Counted from the first letter of the stretch, positions 38,134 through 48,455 are shown. The stretch: DNA of 64,000 nucleotides from Defluviitaleaceae bacterium (GCA_009785605.1 WQVY01000002.1:1-64000); one strand, 5' to 3'. Notes: generated by a model from the sequence alone, not told the origin. Numbers and translations are program-made.

Positions 38134-39099
38134 CTATTTTTGTATAAGATGTATCCCAAAGCCGTTAACTTCCATATCCAGGTATACGGCTTTGATATTG
38201 CCTTTTGCATCTTTCTTAATTGTATCTTCGCGGAAATTTACCCCTTGCATTTCTAGCTGGTACATAGCGCGCTCTATGGAGTTTGTGCCTATGGCTATAT
38301 GTCCGTTTTCGCCGCGCCCGGGTAGTGGCGTCATTGTCTCGACTATACTCCCCGCAAACACAGAGGAGTTACCTGGCTTATATTCTACACCAAACAACTG
38401 GCAAAAAATCTTTGCCACGGCATGAGTCTGGGGTTCGTCTTTGCAATTTATCCCCACATGGGCCAGGGTGTAGCCCAGCATAAGATTAACTGCTTCGCGG
38501 GTAAGCTTTGTTATAGTGGCAAAATCGCCGCTTTCTATTAGCTTTGGGTCTACCATCCAACTACCACCGCATGCGATGATTTTATCAAAACTTAGATAGT
38601 CATTAAGATTTTTGGCGTTAACGCCGCCTGTTGGCATAAATGTCAAATCCCCATATGGGCCAGACATAGCCTTGATAGCCGCAATGCCACCAATATTTTC
38701 GGATGGGAAGAATTTTACTGTTTTTAGCCCAAGTTCAAGAGCCGCTTCTATATCTGTAGGAGAGCTGCAGCCCGGGTATACCGGAACGCCCTTGGCAATG
38801 CAAGCCTTCACGATGGTTGCGTTAAACCCAGGTGATACCACAAACTTAGCACCAGCTCCAACTGCCCTATCTAGTTGGTCTAAAGTCAGCACCGTGCCCG
38901 CACCTACTAGCATGTCTGGGTAGGCGCTAACAATATTGCGGATAGATTCTTCTGCTGCTGCCGTCCTAAATGTAATTTCTGCACAAGGTAGCCCACCGTC
39001 AATAAGTGCCTTTGCCAGGGATACTGCGTCCTTGGCATTTTCTAGTTTAACAACTGGGACTATGCCTGTTTTTTTGATTTTTTGGAAAATGGTTTCCAA
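38134..39099 (-). CDS. eda: KDPG/KHG aldolase with C-terminal VOC-like domain (TTG start)
   Basis: 'IFQKIKKTGIVPVVKLENAKDAVSLAKALIDGGLPCAEITFRT', 'VGAGTVLTLDQ', plus about 115-aa C-terminal 'LAHVGINC...FGIHLIQK'. Confidence 0.92.
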   Translation of the reverse strand: METIFQKIKKTGIVPVVKLENAKDAVSLAKALIDGGLPCAEITFRTAAAEESIRNIVSAYPDMLVGAGTVLTLDQLDRAVGAGAKFVVSPGFNATIVKACIAKGVPVYPGCSSPTDIEAALELGLKTVKFFPSENIGGIAAIKAMSGPYGDLTFMPTGGVNAKNLNDYLSFDKIIACGGSWMVDPKLIESGDFATITKLTREAVNLMLGYTLAHVGINCKDEPQTHAVAKIFCQLFGVEYKPGNSSVFAGSIVETMTPLPGRGENGHIAIGTNSIERAMYQLEMQGVNFREDTIKKDAKGNIKAVYLDMEVNGFGIHLIQK

Positions 39100-39283
39100 C
39101 GTGATTACCCCTTTCTTAGCCGAATGCAAACAATGATTCATATTTTCGCATATCGCTTCACAGTATTTGTACTGTGCATGATTATATCAGTTGAAACCAT
39201 ATATACAAGTTTGTACAAACCGGTTTTTTTCGTTAATATACATATCACTAATACCAAAGATTTATATAAAGGATGAACACAAA

Positions 39284-40675
39284 ATGACAGAGCAAAACGT
39301 TTTAAAACGCCAACACGGGTTGTTCGTAGCAATATGTGTGGTTGTAGGCTTTATAGTCGGCACAGGGATATTTTGGCGGCCTGGTCGCGTGTTGTATGAA
39401 GCAGGCGGGCGCATGTGGGTTGGCGTTTTGGCGTGGGTAGTAGGCGGTGCTGTAATTGCTACCTGCGTGTACATGTTTGCGGTAATGGCCGCCAGGTACG
39501 AAAAAATCCATGGTATGGTAGATTATGCCGAGGCTATTGTTGGCAAGAAATACGGCTACATGGCAGGTTGGTTTTTTTGTGTGATGTATCAGAGTGCAGG
39601 ATACGCTATTATTGCGTGGATTTCTGCAAGCTTTACCGCTACATTGGCTGGGCACGAAAATGTTACCAATACGCCTTTTGTATTTTTTATTGCTACTTTC
39701 TACATGGCCATGATTTTTGCAATAAATTATCTGGCACCAAAGTTACCAATGAAGCTCAATGTTGCAACAACCATCGCAAGGCTGATACCGCTGGTTATAA
39801 TGGGTACAATAGGCGTGGTGCTTGGACTTTTTATAGACAGCGGCCAAGCAGCAACACCCATAGTCGTGCCCAACCTTGGCGAAGGTATGGCTGCGCCGTC
39901 ATTTCTTGGCGCAGTGTTTGCTACCGTATTTGCATACAATGGCTGGCAAGCCGCGGTAGCGTTTAACAGTGAAATTAATGACAGCAAGCGCAACCTGCCT
40001 ATAGCGTTATTGGCGGGTTTTTTTATTGTTATGGTCATATATGTACTGTACTTTATTGGTGTTGTTACGATGGGCGACCCTTACGAACTTATGCGCAGTA
40101 ACCAGCTAGGTACAAGAAATGCCTTTGTTAACTTATTTGGCCAGCCTGCAAGCTATGTTGTTTTAGTGTTTGTTATCATATCGGGGCTTGGTATTTTAAA
40201 CATGTGCTGTATGGGAATGAGCCGTAGCATGTACTCACTGGCGCGGCGCGGCAAGGGGCCCATCCCAAAGCGGATGGTGCAACTTGACCCAAGTACCGGT
40301 GTGCCTGTATGCAGTATGGTAACTTGTGTAGCGATATCATTTATATGGATGATGGTGATTTACGGCAACCACAACAACTGGTTTGGGACGCTGGATGGCC
40401 GGCCTTTTAGGTTTGACTTGCCTGATTTTTACAATATGATATTTTTTGTACTGTTGATTCCTATTTTTATAGGATTTGTTATACGCAACAGGAACAACCA
40501 TGAGATAGCTGTCATTAACCGCTTTGTTGTACCTTTCCTTGCGACTGGTGGTGCCGGGTTTATGATTTTTGCGTTGGTAATATCTAGCCCTGTACATGCG
40601 GTTGTATATATCGCGGCGTTTATGATACTGGGGTTGGTTGGGATGTTGTTTTGGAGAAATAGCAAGTCAATCTAA
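39284..40675 (+). CDS. APC family amino acid permease
   Basis: 'RQHGLFVAICVVVGFIVGTGIFWRPGRVLYEAGG', 12-TM pattern; start chosen at ATG with upstream AAAGGA. Confidence 0.9.
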   Translation: MTEQNVLKRQHGLFVAICVVVGFIVGTGIFWRPGRVLYEAGGRMWVGVLAWVVGGAVIATCVYMFAVMAARYEKIHGMVDYAEAIVGKKYGYMAGWFFCVMYQSAGYAIIAWISASFTATLAGHENVTNTPFVFFIATFYMAMIFAINYLAPKLPMKLNVATTIARLIPLVIMGTIGVVLGLFIDSGQAATPIVVPNLGEGMAAPSFLGAVFATVFAYNGWQAAVAFNSEINDSKRNLPIALLAGFFIVMVIYVLYFIGVVTMGDPYELMRSNQLGTRNAFVNLFGQPASYVVLVFVIISGLGILNMCCMGMSRSMYSLARRGKGPIPKRMVQLDPSTGVPVCSMVTCVAISFIWMMVIYGNHNNWFGTLDGRPFRFDLPDFYNMIFFVLLIPIFIGFVIRNRNNHEIAVINRFVVPFLATGGAGFMIFALVISSPVHAVVYIAAFMILGLVGMLFWRNSKSI

Positions 40676-40701
40676 AGAATGCAACAACAAAGGATGACAA
40701 A

Positions 40702-41949
40702 ATGAAAAAACCTGAACTCTTAGCCCCCGCAGGGGATTATGAAAAGCTTCAAATGGCTATTGCCTATGGCGCAGACGCAGTATATGTAGGCGGCAAGCAG
40801 TTTAGCCTGCGCGCAAACGCAAAAAATTTTGATACAGACGAGCTACGCAAGGCGATTGCATACGCCCACAGTAAGGATGTAAAAGTATATGTAAGTGTGA
40901 ATATATTTGCCAACAACCATGATTTCACCGGCCTGGAAGAATATCTACAACAGCTAAAACAAATAGGTGCAGACGCAGTTATAGTAGCAGACCTGGGTGT
41001 GCTTGCTGTAGCACGCCAAATTCCTGGCCTAGAAATACACATAAGTACCCAGGCCAATATAACCAACTATCAAAGCGCTGAGTTGTATAAAAACCTTGGG
41101 GCCAGCAGGGTCATCTTGGCAAGGGAGTTGTCGCTGGGCGAGATACGTGAAATAACTATAAAAACCGCAACATCCAAGTCAACGGCAAGCAAAATGCTAC
41201 CGGGCACTTCATCTTTCGAAACCGAAGTATTTGTCCATGGTGCTATGTGTATGTCATATTCTGGCCGGTGCCTACTAAGCAATTATATGGCAAACCGTGA
41301 TGCCAACAAAGGTGACTGCGCCCAACCCTGCCGCTGGAATTATTACTTAACAGAGGAACTAAGACCAGGCGAGCACATCCCCATATACGAAGATGACCGC
41401 GGCACATATATCATGAACTCAAAGGATTTGTGCATGGTTAAACATATCCCAGAGCTGGTAGCTACCGGCGTGTCCAGCCTCAAAATAGAAGGCCGCATGA
41501 AAACTGCCTACTATGTAGCCGCCGTTACACGCATTTATAGGCATGCAATTGATGACTATTTCACATGCGAAAGCCTGTATAAATCCAAGCTAGATTATTA
41601 TATGCACGAAATAAATAAAACCGGCAACCGTGATTTTTATACAGGTTTCTACTTTGGCCGCCCGCATGACGGACAAAACATGACCAACACAATATACAAC
41701 AACACACAAGACTTCCTGGGTGTTGCTGTCGACTATGATGCCAATACCAAGCAAGCACTAATACAACAAAGAAATAAATTTGCAGTAGGCGAAGAAGTTG
41801 AATTTTTAAAAAGCGGGCAAAAACAAACCATCACAGAAATATATAACCAAGACGGCACCCCATTAACCACCGCACCACACCCTAAGCAGATGCTTCGCAT
41901 ACCGGTCACACATCCCGTAGAGAAGTTGGAAATAATGAGGCGTTCATGA
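40702..41949 (+). CDS. Peptidase U32 family protein
   Basis: 'KPELLAPAGDYEKLQMAIAYGADAVYVGG', 'EVFVHGAMCMSYSGRCLLSNYMANRDANKGDCAQPCRW'. Confidence 0.95.
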   Translation: MKKPELLAPAGDYEKLQMAIAYGADAVYVGGKQFSLRANAKNFDTDELRKAIAYAHSKDVKVYVSVNIFANNHDFTGLEEYLQQLKQIGADAVIVADLGVLAVARQIPGLEIHISTQANITNYQSAELYKNLGASRVILARELSLGEIREITIKTATSKSTASKMLPGTSSFETEVFVHGAMCMSYSGRCLLSNYMANRDANKGDCAQPCRWNYYLTEELRPGEHIPIYEDDRGTYIMNSKDLCMVKHIPELVATGVSSLKIEGRMKTAYYVAAVTRIYRHAIDDYFTCESLYKSKLDYYMHEINKTGNRDFYTGFYFGRPHDGQNMTNTIYNNTQDFLGVAVDYDANTKQALIQQRNKFAVGEEVEFLKSGQKQTITEIYNQDGTPLTTAPHPKQMLRIPVTHPVEKLEIMRRS

Positions 41950-42788
41950 AAAATATCTTACTAAAAAAACCCATACACAGAAGTGACATAAGGCTATTTT
42001 TGGGGCGCATGTATTTCACACTTAAGCGTCATATTACATGGCTTTTTGGTAGTATAAATTTTGCACGCAACAAGTCAAATGGTAGCTTTACTCACCTATA
42101 TGCCTCCCACAAGACCCCGCTGTTACGCAAGCTAAAAGACGTTGATATGTATCTACAGCACAATAAAATCACCAATCTTAAGATAGCCGCCCCAAAAATC
42201 AATAACATTGTCCTCCGTCCTGGCGAGACATTCTCCTACTGGAAGTTAATAGGTAGACCCACAAAGCTAAAAGGCTACAAGCCTGGCATGGTACTTAAAA
42301 GCGGCAAGGTAACCGTGCGCACCGGTGGGGGGTTGTGCCAACTTTCAAATCTGGTGTATTGGCTTACTATCCATACACCTCTAACTGTAACAGAACGTCA
42401 CCGCCATGGATATGATGTATTCCCAGATTCTAACCGTACGCAGCCCTTTGGTAGTGGTGCCACATGCTTTTATAATTATGGCGACTTGATGATAAAAAAT
42501 AACACAAGCATGAACTTTCAGCTACAACTAAACATATCTGACAAATATCTAGAAGGTGCATGGCTATGCGACAGCACTCCCACATTTAGGTACGAAGTAT
42601 ACGAGAAGGAACACTACATGCGCAGCGAGTATTGGGGTGGGTATACCCGTCATAACACCATTTGCCGCCGGAAATATGACATACATGGCAACCTGTTGGA
42701 CGATGAATATGTAGTAGAAAACCATGCGATTATGATGTATGCCCCATTCTTAACAGATAAAAACAGTGGTAATAGTGACTTAAATTAA
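41946..42788 (+). CDS. VanW family protein
   Basis: 'IVLRPGETFSYWKLIGRPTKLKGYKPGMVLKSGKVTVRTGGGLCQLSNLVYWL'. Confidence 0.9.
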   Translation: MKNILLKKPIHRSDIRLFLGRMYFTLKRHITWLFGSINFARNKSNGSFTHLYASHKTPLLRKLKDVDMYLQHNKITNLKIAAPKINNIVLRPGETFSYWKLIGRPTKLKGYKPGMVLKSGKVTVRTGGGLCQLSNLVYWLTIHTPLTVTERHRHGYDVFPDSNRTQPFGSGATCFYNYGDLMIKNNTSMNFQLQLNISDKYLEGAWLCDSTPTFRYEVYEKEHYMRSEYWGGYTRHNTICRRKYDIHGNLLDDEYVVENHAIMMYAPFLTDKNSGNSDLN

Positions 42789-42823
42789 GAACTTGTAATA
42801 TTAGTTGCGAGTGGAGGTGCACA

Positions 42824-44011
42824 ATGTTTGATAACATACAGCCAAAATGGTACATAGGCATTATTACACTTTTAGTAACACTAGTATTTTTTATTTTTGG
42901 TGCAACACCGTTACAGGTGCATTTTGGCATGTGGGGATTTGCTGCAACGCAGCTAGGTATATTGGTTATTGCGCTTACCCCGATATTTTTATTTAAATGG
43001 AAGATTAGTGATGTTATGCCATTAAAAAAAGTAACATTAAAGCAGCTTCTTGCTTTATTTGTGCTTTTAGTCGCAACATATATGGTGGTAAATGTTGTGT
43101 CTGTCATAACGGCATATTTGTTTCCGGCTTATACAGAAATAAACGCGTATATCGCAGAGTTCTTCGCGTCTGTGCCCTTTATTGTTGCAATACTGCTTGT
43201 GGGTGTCCTTACAGGCATTTGCGAAGAAGCACTACACAGGGGGCTGATACAACACACATTTGCAAAGCACGAAAATAAACTAGCTATTATGCTAATCATG
43301 GCTGTTATTTTTGGTGTTTTTCATTTGAGCCCGTATCGCTTTTTATCCACGGCTATTATTGGGTTTATGATGACATATATCATGTTAAAAACCCAAAACT
43401 TTCTCCTTCCAGTTATATATCACGCGCTTCAAAATATTATTGCGGTCACCATTGGCTATATCACGGGCGCTGGGGACAATGTGGGGCAAGGCGTGTCGGT
43501 TGTAATATCAGCTACAGCCATAGGCGAGATTTTGATAATAACTGCGCTATCACCGTTACTTTTTTATGCTGGTGTATGGTTATTAAACAGCTCTAAACCT
43601 ACAAGAAAAGCCAAATATACAGCTTTGATATTTACTTTGCTATTGCCGGTTATGGGCTTGGGTGTGCTTGTTGCTTCACCCACACCTTCAAACATGTATG
43701 TTACCAATTTTAATATGACATACTATGTAAATCACGAAACAGAACCTAGTGTCTTTGACAATTTTGTTATCGAATATGACGGTATGTATGACTTGTTTGT
43801 ATCCATAAGCAGTGAAGATGGCGTTGTTATTACATCTGTAAGGGTAGAGGATGAGAACGGTGATGTTGTTTGGGATGTACAAGGTGGCCGCTTTTTTGTT
43901 AACAGGCCAACACATTTGAATGCCGGTGTATACAAAGTCACTTTTACCTACGAGACAGAAAGCATCGAGCCGGTTTTGGTTGAAATGCATTTTTCTATAC
44001 GGATTATGTAG
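42824..44011 (+). CDS. CPBP family intramembrane metalloprotease with C-terminal extracytoplasmic domain
   Basis: 'GICEEALHRGLIQ' and 'FGVFHL' motifs, polytopic. Confidence 0.85.
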   Translation: MFDNIQPKWYIGIITLLVTLVFFIFGATPLQVHFGMWGFAATQLGILVIALTPIFLFKWKISDVMPLKKVTLKQLLALFVLLVATYMVVNVVSVITAYLFPAYTEINAYIAEFFASVPFIVAILLVGVLTGICEEALHRGLIQHTFAKHENKLAIMLIMAVIFGVFHLSPYRFLSTAIIGFMMTYIMLKTQNFLLPVIYHALQNIIAVTIGYITGAGDNVGQGVSVVISATAIGEILIITALSPLLFYAGVWLLNSSKPTRKAKYTALIFTLLLPVMGLGVLVASPTPSNMYVTNFNMTYYVNHETEPSVFDNFVIEYDGMYDLFVSISSEDGVVITSVRVEDENGDVVWDVQGGRFFVNRPTHLNAGVYKVTFTYETESIEPVLVEMHFSIRIM

Positions 44012-44083
44012 GTGGTACGTTATGTATAGAAATATAACCATAGCGCACACTATACATACATTGACACGAAAGGATGCAAAACT

Positions 44084-44242
44084 ATGTACCCAAATAAAAG
44101 TCTTACCCACACAAGTAAAAGCACCAAGCAAAGTTCTACACTAACAGAGACTGTGTCAAATGCAGAAAAAAGCAAAACCCAAAACCCACCGGGTGTTAAC
44201 ATGCCACCAGAAGAAGAAATGTCACCAGCTCAACTTGGTTAA
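44084..44242 (+). CDS. Small hydrophilic protein (52 aa)
   Basis: MYPNKSLTHTSKSTKQSSTLTETVSNAEKSKTQNPPGVNMPPEEEMSPAQLG*, preceded by GAAAGGA; below ORF-track cutoff. Confidence 0.45.
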   Translation: MYPNKSLTHTSKSTKQSSTLTETVSNAEKSKTQNPPGVNMPPEEEMSPAQLG

Positions 44243-44260
44243 ACTTTGAGAATATAGCTC

Positions 44261-44635
44261 TTAATTTGGTATATGCTGGATAACATGTATGACAACAAGC
44301 CCCAAACCAATGCGGGCAGTAAGCCCATGAACCCGACCTATTGTAGAAGCTCCATCACTAAAAAACGGTGCAATTGCAATAAAGCCAGTAGTAATTGAAA
44401 TCCCCCACACCACTAGTAACAGAATATCAACTATATATTTACCTCTTAGCGCCTTGATTAGTTTCCCAGCAAAGCAAGATTTGGTAACGGCTTTGATCCA
44501 TTTCCTGTGTATGAAAATATGAATGGCAAAAAACAGTGTGCATGCACTACCAACAACAATATGATATATGGCCCCGTCTGCACCGTCCCACCTCACGAAT
44601 GACAAGACTAAAAATATCGTCATTAGTATATCCAC
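44261..44635 (-). CDS. Four-helix membrane protein, DUF4405-like
   Basis: 'HIVVGSACTLFFAIHIFIHRKWIKAV', 'RVHGLTARIGLGLVVIHVIQHI' His-bearing TM helices. Confidence 0.6.
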   Translation of the reverse strand: MDILMTIFLVLSFVRWDGADGAIYHIVVGSACTLFFAIHIFIHRKWIKAVTKSCFAGKLIKALRGKYIVDILLLVVWGISITTGFIAIAPFFSDGASTIGRVHGLTARIGLGLVVIHVIQHIPN

Positions 44636-44704
44636 AATTATTTTTGTACGTTTGTTGTTAATATTAATGCCCCCTTTTGCATGTTTTGTTTTATGGCGAA
44701 GTTA

Positions 44705-45508
44705 TTAGTAATTCTCGTATAAAAAATCCATCCACATATCATTAAGCCCGGCATTGCTTTGTACAAACTCTCTGGGGTTGCTATATAAGGCCACTAGCTC
44801 ATCATAGCCAAACTCCGCAACTATGAACTGTATGAAGGCAAAGCCTACTTGATAAACCCCTTCGCCCGCAGTCATGCCGATGATTCTATCTACACTTGGT
44901 ATTGCTTGGTTACTACGCATTTGGGTAATTGTGTCGGCTACAGTTTCATATTGGTTGGCGAAATACATTGCCAACCCTTCAGAAAGATGCGGGTGCATGG
45001 CTGTAGTCCTGAAACTAAGCACTCTGGCCGCGGTATGAACAAATTCATGAACAGCTATTTTTATCATAGAATTAAAATCATGTACAGGCCCAGCATTGTT
45101 GGGCGAAGCCAAGATGATTTCCCCTGTCACCATTGATACGCCAACCGCCCTTTCTCCTAGGCCTGGCATACCAATAGCATGATGAAAGTCTTCTTGACTT
45201 GCGTGGATATACACATGGGTAGGCCCGGGCGGCACAACCCCCAGTATGCCTGTTATCCTTTCGAAGCTGCTTTCTAAAGCATCGGCAATTGCCACTATGA
45301 CCTGGTCATCATTACCGTAATAACGCAGCGCAAAATTTTGTGTTTCTAGCACAATAATATCCCGCCCGGCATCGTACACGATTTCTGGCACAAAGGTAAT
45401 AGTTTCATATTCAATTAGTTCTGTTGTATGCTCTGGCGCTACAGCGTTGTTTCTGCACCCTACCAAAAACAAGATAAACAGCAAAACCGCAAATCTCATG
45501 TATCTCAT
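44705..45508 (-). CDS. Peptidase MA-like (gluzincin) lipoprotein
   Basis: Lipobox 'FILFLVGCRN', 'IAVHEFVHTAARVL' HExxH and 'HLSEGLAMYFANQYE'. Confidence 0.78.
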   Translation of the reverse strand: MRYMRFAVLLFILFLVGCRNNAVAPEHTTELIEYETITFVPEIVYDAGRDIIVLETQNFALRYYGNDDQVIVAIADALESSFERITGILGVVPPGPTHVYIHASQEDFHHAIGMPGLGERAVGVSMVTGEIILASPNNAGPVHDFNSMIKIAVHEFVHTAARVLSFRTTAMHPHLSEGLAMYFANQYETVADTITQMRSNQAIPSVDRIIGMTAGEGVYQVGFAFIQFIVAEFGYDELVALYSNPREFVQSNAGLNDMWMDFLYENY

Positions 45509-45612
45509 ATATCTCCTATCAACTCGAATTACGACGCATTGTAGCAGTTGCATGAACTACATGCAAGTACTATGGATACAAGTGAGAATTGCAAACAACA
45601 TCCTACAGGCAT

Positions 45613-45642
45613 AAAAAAGAGACGCACATAGGCGTCCCTTTT
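45613..45642 (-). terminator. Rho-independent terminator after the PNPOx-family gene
   Basis: Minus strand AAAAGGGACGCctatgtGCGTCTCTTTTTT. Confidence 0.8.
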
Positions 45643-45664
45643 ACATATACATTACCGCTTTTGT

Positions 45665-46105
45665 TTATAGATTACCCTCTACTTCTTCCCCAACCTCTGT
45701 AAAAAGAATTTTGTAGCGCTTGGTGGTAAACTTAAATACACAGTAGTTGGGGTCATCTGCATCTGTAAAATGGTGTGATAGACCATCGTACCACATTTCG
45801 GCCTTGACTTCTGGTGACGTAATGATTTCCATCTCGCCAACCAAGTTAATGCAATATTCTACCGTGGCAAAACAAACACTGGCACGGTTGCATTTTGCTA
45901 CCCTTTTTGCGCCGTTTGCGTTGATGTTTGTGCAAAATGTCATCCAGTTAATCCCGTCACACTTTGACGGCGATAATATAGATGCCGTGGGGAAGCCTTC
46001 CAAATCAATCAACGAAAGGACACTAATCCCGCCTGTGTACTTGCCGTCTTTGACAGCGTTCATTTCTACTACTTTGCCAGCCTTGGCAATTACTTCATGA
46101 TTCAT
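45665..46105 (-). CDS. Pyridoxamine 5'-phosphate oxidase family protein
   Basis: 'GFPTASILSPSKCDGINWMTFCTNINANGAKRVAKCNRASVCF'. Confidence 0.82.
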   Translation of the reverse strand: MNHEVIAKAGKVVEMNAVKDGKYTGGISVLSLIDLEGFPTASILSPSKCDGINWMTFCTNINANGAKRVAKCNRASVCFATVEYCINLVGEMEIITSPEVKAEMWYDGLSHHFTDADDPNYCVFKFTTKRYKILFTEVGEEVEGNL

Positions 46106-46121
46106 GTATACAACAACCTTT

Positions 46122-46958
46122 CTACAATGCCAGCACTACCCCGCCCCTGTTTGCATAAGTAGCCACTACACCCCGGCATTCTTGTATAAGCACATCTTTG
46201 ACATTAAGCTGCTTTAGCACTTCGTCTTTTAGGGCAACGGCTTTTTCGTAACACTTGCAGTGGGATATGGCCACAACGCGGTTTTCTAGGTCACTTGTGG
46301 TTTCTTTTATAAGCGCTACCAGCTTTACCATAGCCTTAGTATACCCACGAGCTTTATCTTTCATAGCTATTTCGCCTTCGTGGGCGCTGCATATTGGTTT
46401 TACGTTAAGAAAAGAGGCTAACTTAGCGATATAGGGTTTTACGCGCCCGGTTTTTACCAGGTTGTCGTACTTGTCCAGGATAAAAAATGTACGCATTTCT
46501 TTTATAAAGTGGTCTACCTCGTTTACTATTTCTAGGTTGCTTGTACCTTTTTTTATAAGCTCGGATATTTTCATGGCTATTACACCCTGGCCTACAGATG
46601 CAGATAGGCTGTCAAATATGTGGACAAACTTCTTCCCACATTCTTCGATGTACATGTCCTTTGCGGTCATGGCGCTTTGGTACGTTGCGCTTAGCTTGCT
46701 GGACAGTGTTACTACAAATATGTTTTCGCCGGACTTGAAGCGCTCATAAAACAAGCTTGGCGATGGGGCCGATGTTTTTACCCCAGCAGATCGCTCCATT
46801 TGAACAAGATAATCCTCAATATCCAGGCTTTCGTCGTCCAAGTACACCTTATCATCCAACTGAAGGTTTAAAGGGACATAAGACAAGTTACACTTCTCGT
46901 GATCTATGACATCTGTACTGATGTCACAGCCACTGTCTACGATCAAATTATTAATCAT
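46122..46958 (-). CDS. DegV family fatty-acid-binding protein
   Basis: 'NNLIVDSGCDIS', 'KTSAPSPSLFYERFKSGENIFVVTLSSKLSATYQSA'. Confidence 0.92.
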   Translation of the reverse strand: MINNLIVDSGCDISTDVIDHEKCNLSYVPLNLQLDDKVYLDDESLDIEDYLVQMERSAGVKTSAPSPSLFYERFKSGENIFVVTLSSKLSATYQSAMTAKDMYIEECGKKFVHIFDSLSASVGQGVIAMKISELIKKGTSNLEIVNEVDHFIKEMRTFFILDKYDNLVKTGRVKPYIAKLASFLNVKPICSAHEGEIAMKDKARGYTKAMVKLVALIKETTSDLENRVVAISHCKCYEKAVALKDEVLKQLNVKDVLIQECRGVVATYANRGGVVLAL

Positions 46959-47072
46959 GTAGGCCTCCTGCCTGTAATGTAAGCTAGTGCTTACTATTAT
47001 TGGGATTTTCTTCTGTTGGTGGCAGTATAGCACGTGGGCCAATATGCCACAAGTTATGTTGAGCCTATGTGT

Positions 47073-48410
47073 CTAATTTACTTTAAGCGACTTGAAATAT
47101 CCTAAGAAATCGGCATTTTTGTTAAGCATTTCTTGGGTCATGTCTTTGATTTCGGCCATAGAAAGTACACTTGCCGTTAGTGGGTCAAACAAGTTGGCCT
47201 GGTATACGTTCCAGGGGTTGCCCTCTATAGCAGCGGAGATTGCAAGCCCTTCTATTAATGCAGAATGGCTTATCATAACTGCCAAGTTGGCTGGTATTTC
47301 GCCTACATGCAGGTACTGCAAGCCCGCCGGGGATGCTAGTACAGGTGTTTCCACACATGCAGATTGTGGAAGGTTGGGTATTATCCCATTGTTGGGTTGG
47401 TTGCCGTTAAATACAAATGGCTCCCCATCTCCAAATAATGCGTTGAATATATTGGCGGTATATTCGTTGCCGCGCTTTAGGTCAATATTGTCGTTGTTTA
47501 TAAAATCCTTAAACCTGCGTTCCCAGGCATTTTCGTCTTCTTTTAGGGCATATTTTAGTATATGAGCATGTTCTCCTGGGTTCCAATTAGTGCCGTGAGT
47601 GCAATATTTTTGGATTAGGTCTGGCCGTTTTCTAAACCATGGTAAGTATTCTGAGTTGTGGCCGGAAGATTCTGTTGGATAGTAGCCAAGTTGTAAAAAC
47701 ATCTCGTTGCGTACCAGCTCGGCGTTGGTAACGGTTGGGTCGTTCATAACTTTGTCTTTGATTAAGGGGTATACATCGTGGCCGTTGACTTTAAAGTCCA
47801 GATAAAACGCTTGATGGTTAATACCTGCACAGGTGTAGGTATACTCGCCTGGTTTTGCACCTATCCAGCCGGCCAGCATTTCTGCTGTACCTTGTACGCT
47901 ATGGCAAAGGCCTGTTACTTTTACTTTGCTCATCTTTTGCAAATAACTGCACAACATGCCCATGGGGTTTGTGTAATTTAGCACAATCGCGTCTGGGCAC
48001 ATGACTTCTACATCACGTACAATGTCCAAGACCACAGGTGCGGTACGCAAAAAGCGGAAAACACCAGAAGGGCCGCGGGTGTCGCCTATATTAATGTCCA
48101 CCCCGTATTTCATGGGGATTTCTAGGTCATGCCGCCACACATCAACGCCGCCGTGCATTACTGTAATAATGACTCCGTGTGCGCCTTCAAGTGCTTTTTT
48201 ACGGTCTGTTGTTGCATGGACTGTTGCCGGGTAGTTACCGGCTGTTATAAGTTTTTGGACTGCTTGTTTTGCGTATTCCAGCCGCCCTTCGTGGATATCC
48301 ATCAGGTGCAGCTCGGCATTGCTTAGAGCTTCAAAACTCAATATATCCCTTGCCAATGCCCTGGTAAAACCCTGGGAGCCTGCGCCTATAAATGCGATTT
48401 TTTTCTTCAT
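47073..48410 (-). CDS. GH4 family glycosidase (alpha-glucosidase/alpha-galacturonidase type)
   Basis: 'KKKIAFIGAGSQGFTRALARDIL', 'INIGDTRGPSGVFRFLRTAP', 'VLNYTNPMGMLCSYLQ', 'GLCHSVQGTAEML'. Confidence 0.9.
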   Translation of the reverse strand: MKKKIAFIGAGSQGFTRALARDILSFEALSNAELHLMDIHEGRLEYAKQAVQKLITAGNYPATVHATTDRKKALEGAHGVIITVMHGGVDVWRHDLEIPMKYGVDINIGDTRGPSGVFRFLRTAPVVLDIVRDVEVMCPDAIVLNYTNPMGMLCSYLQKMSKVKVTGLCHSVQGTAEMLAGWIGAKPGEYTYTCAGINHQAFYLDFKVNGHDVYPLIKDKVMNDPTVTNAELVRNEMFLQLGYYPTESSGHNSEYLPWFRKRPDLIQKYCTHGTNWNPGEHAHILKYALKEDENAWERRFKDFINNDNIDLKRGNEYTANIFNALFGDGEPFVFNGNQPNNGIIPNLPQSACVETPVLASPAGLQYLHVGEIPANLAVMISHSALIEGLAISAAIEGNPWNVYQANLFDPLTASVLSMAEIKDMTQEMLNKNADFLGYFKSLKVN

Positions 48411-48455
48411 ATTCAATTAATGCCTCCTTCTGATTTATTTCGCCATAGTATAGCA

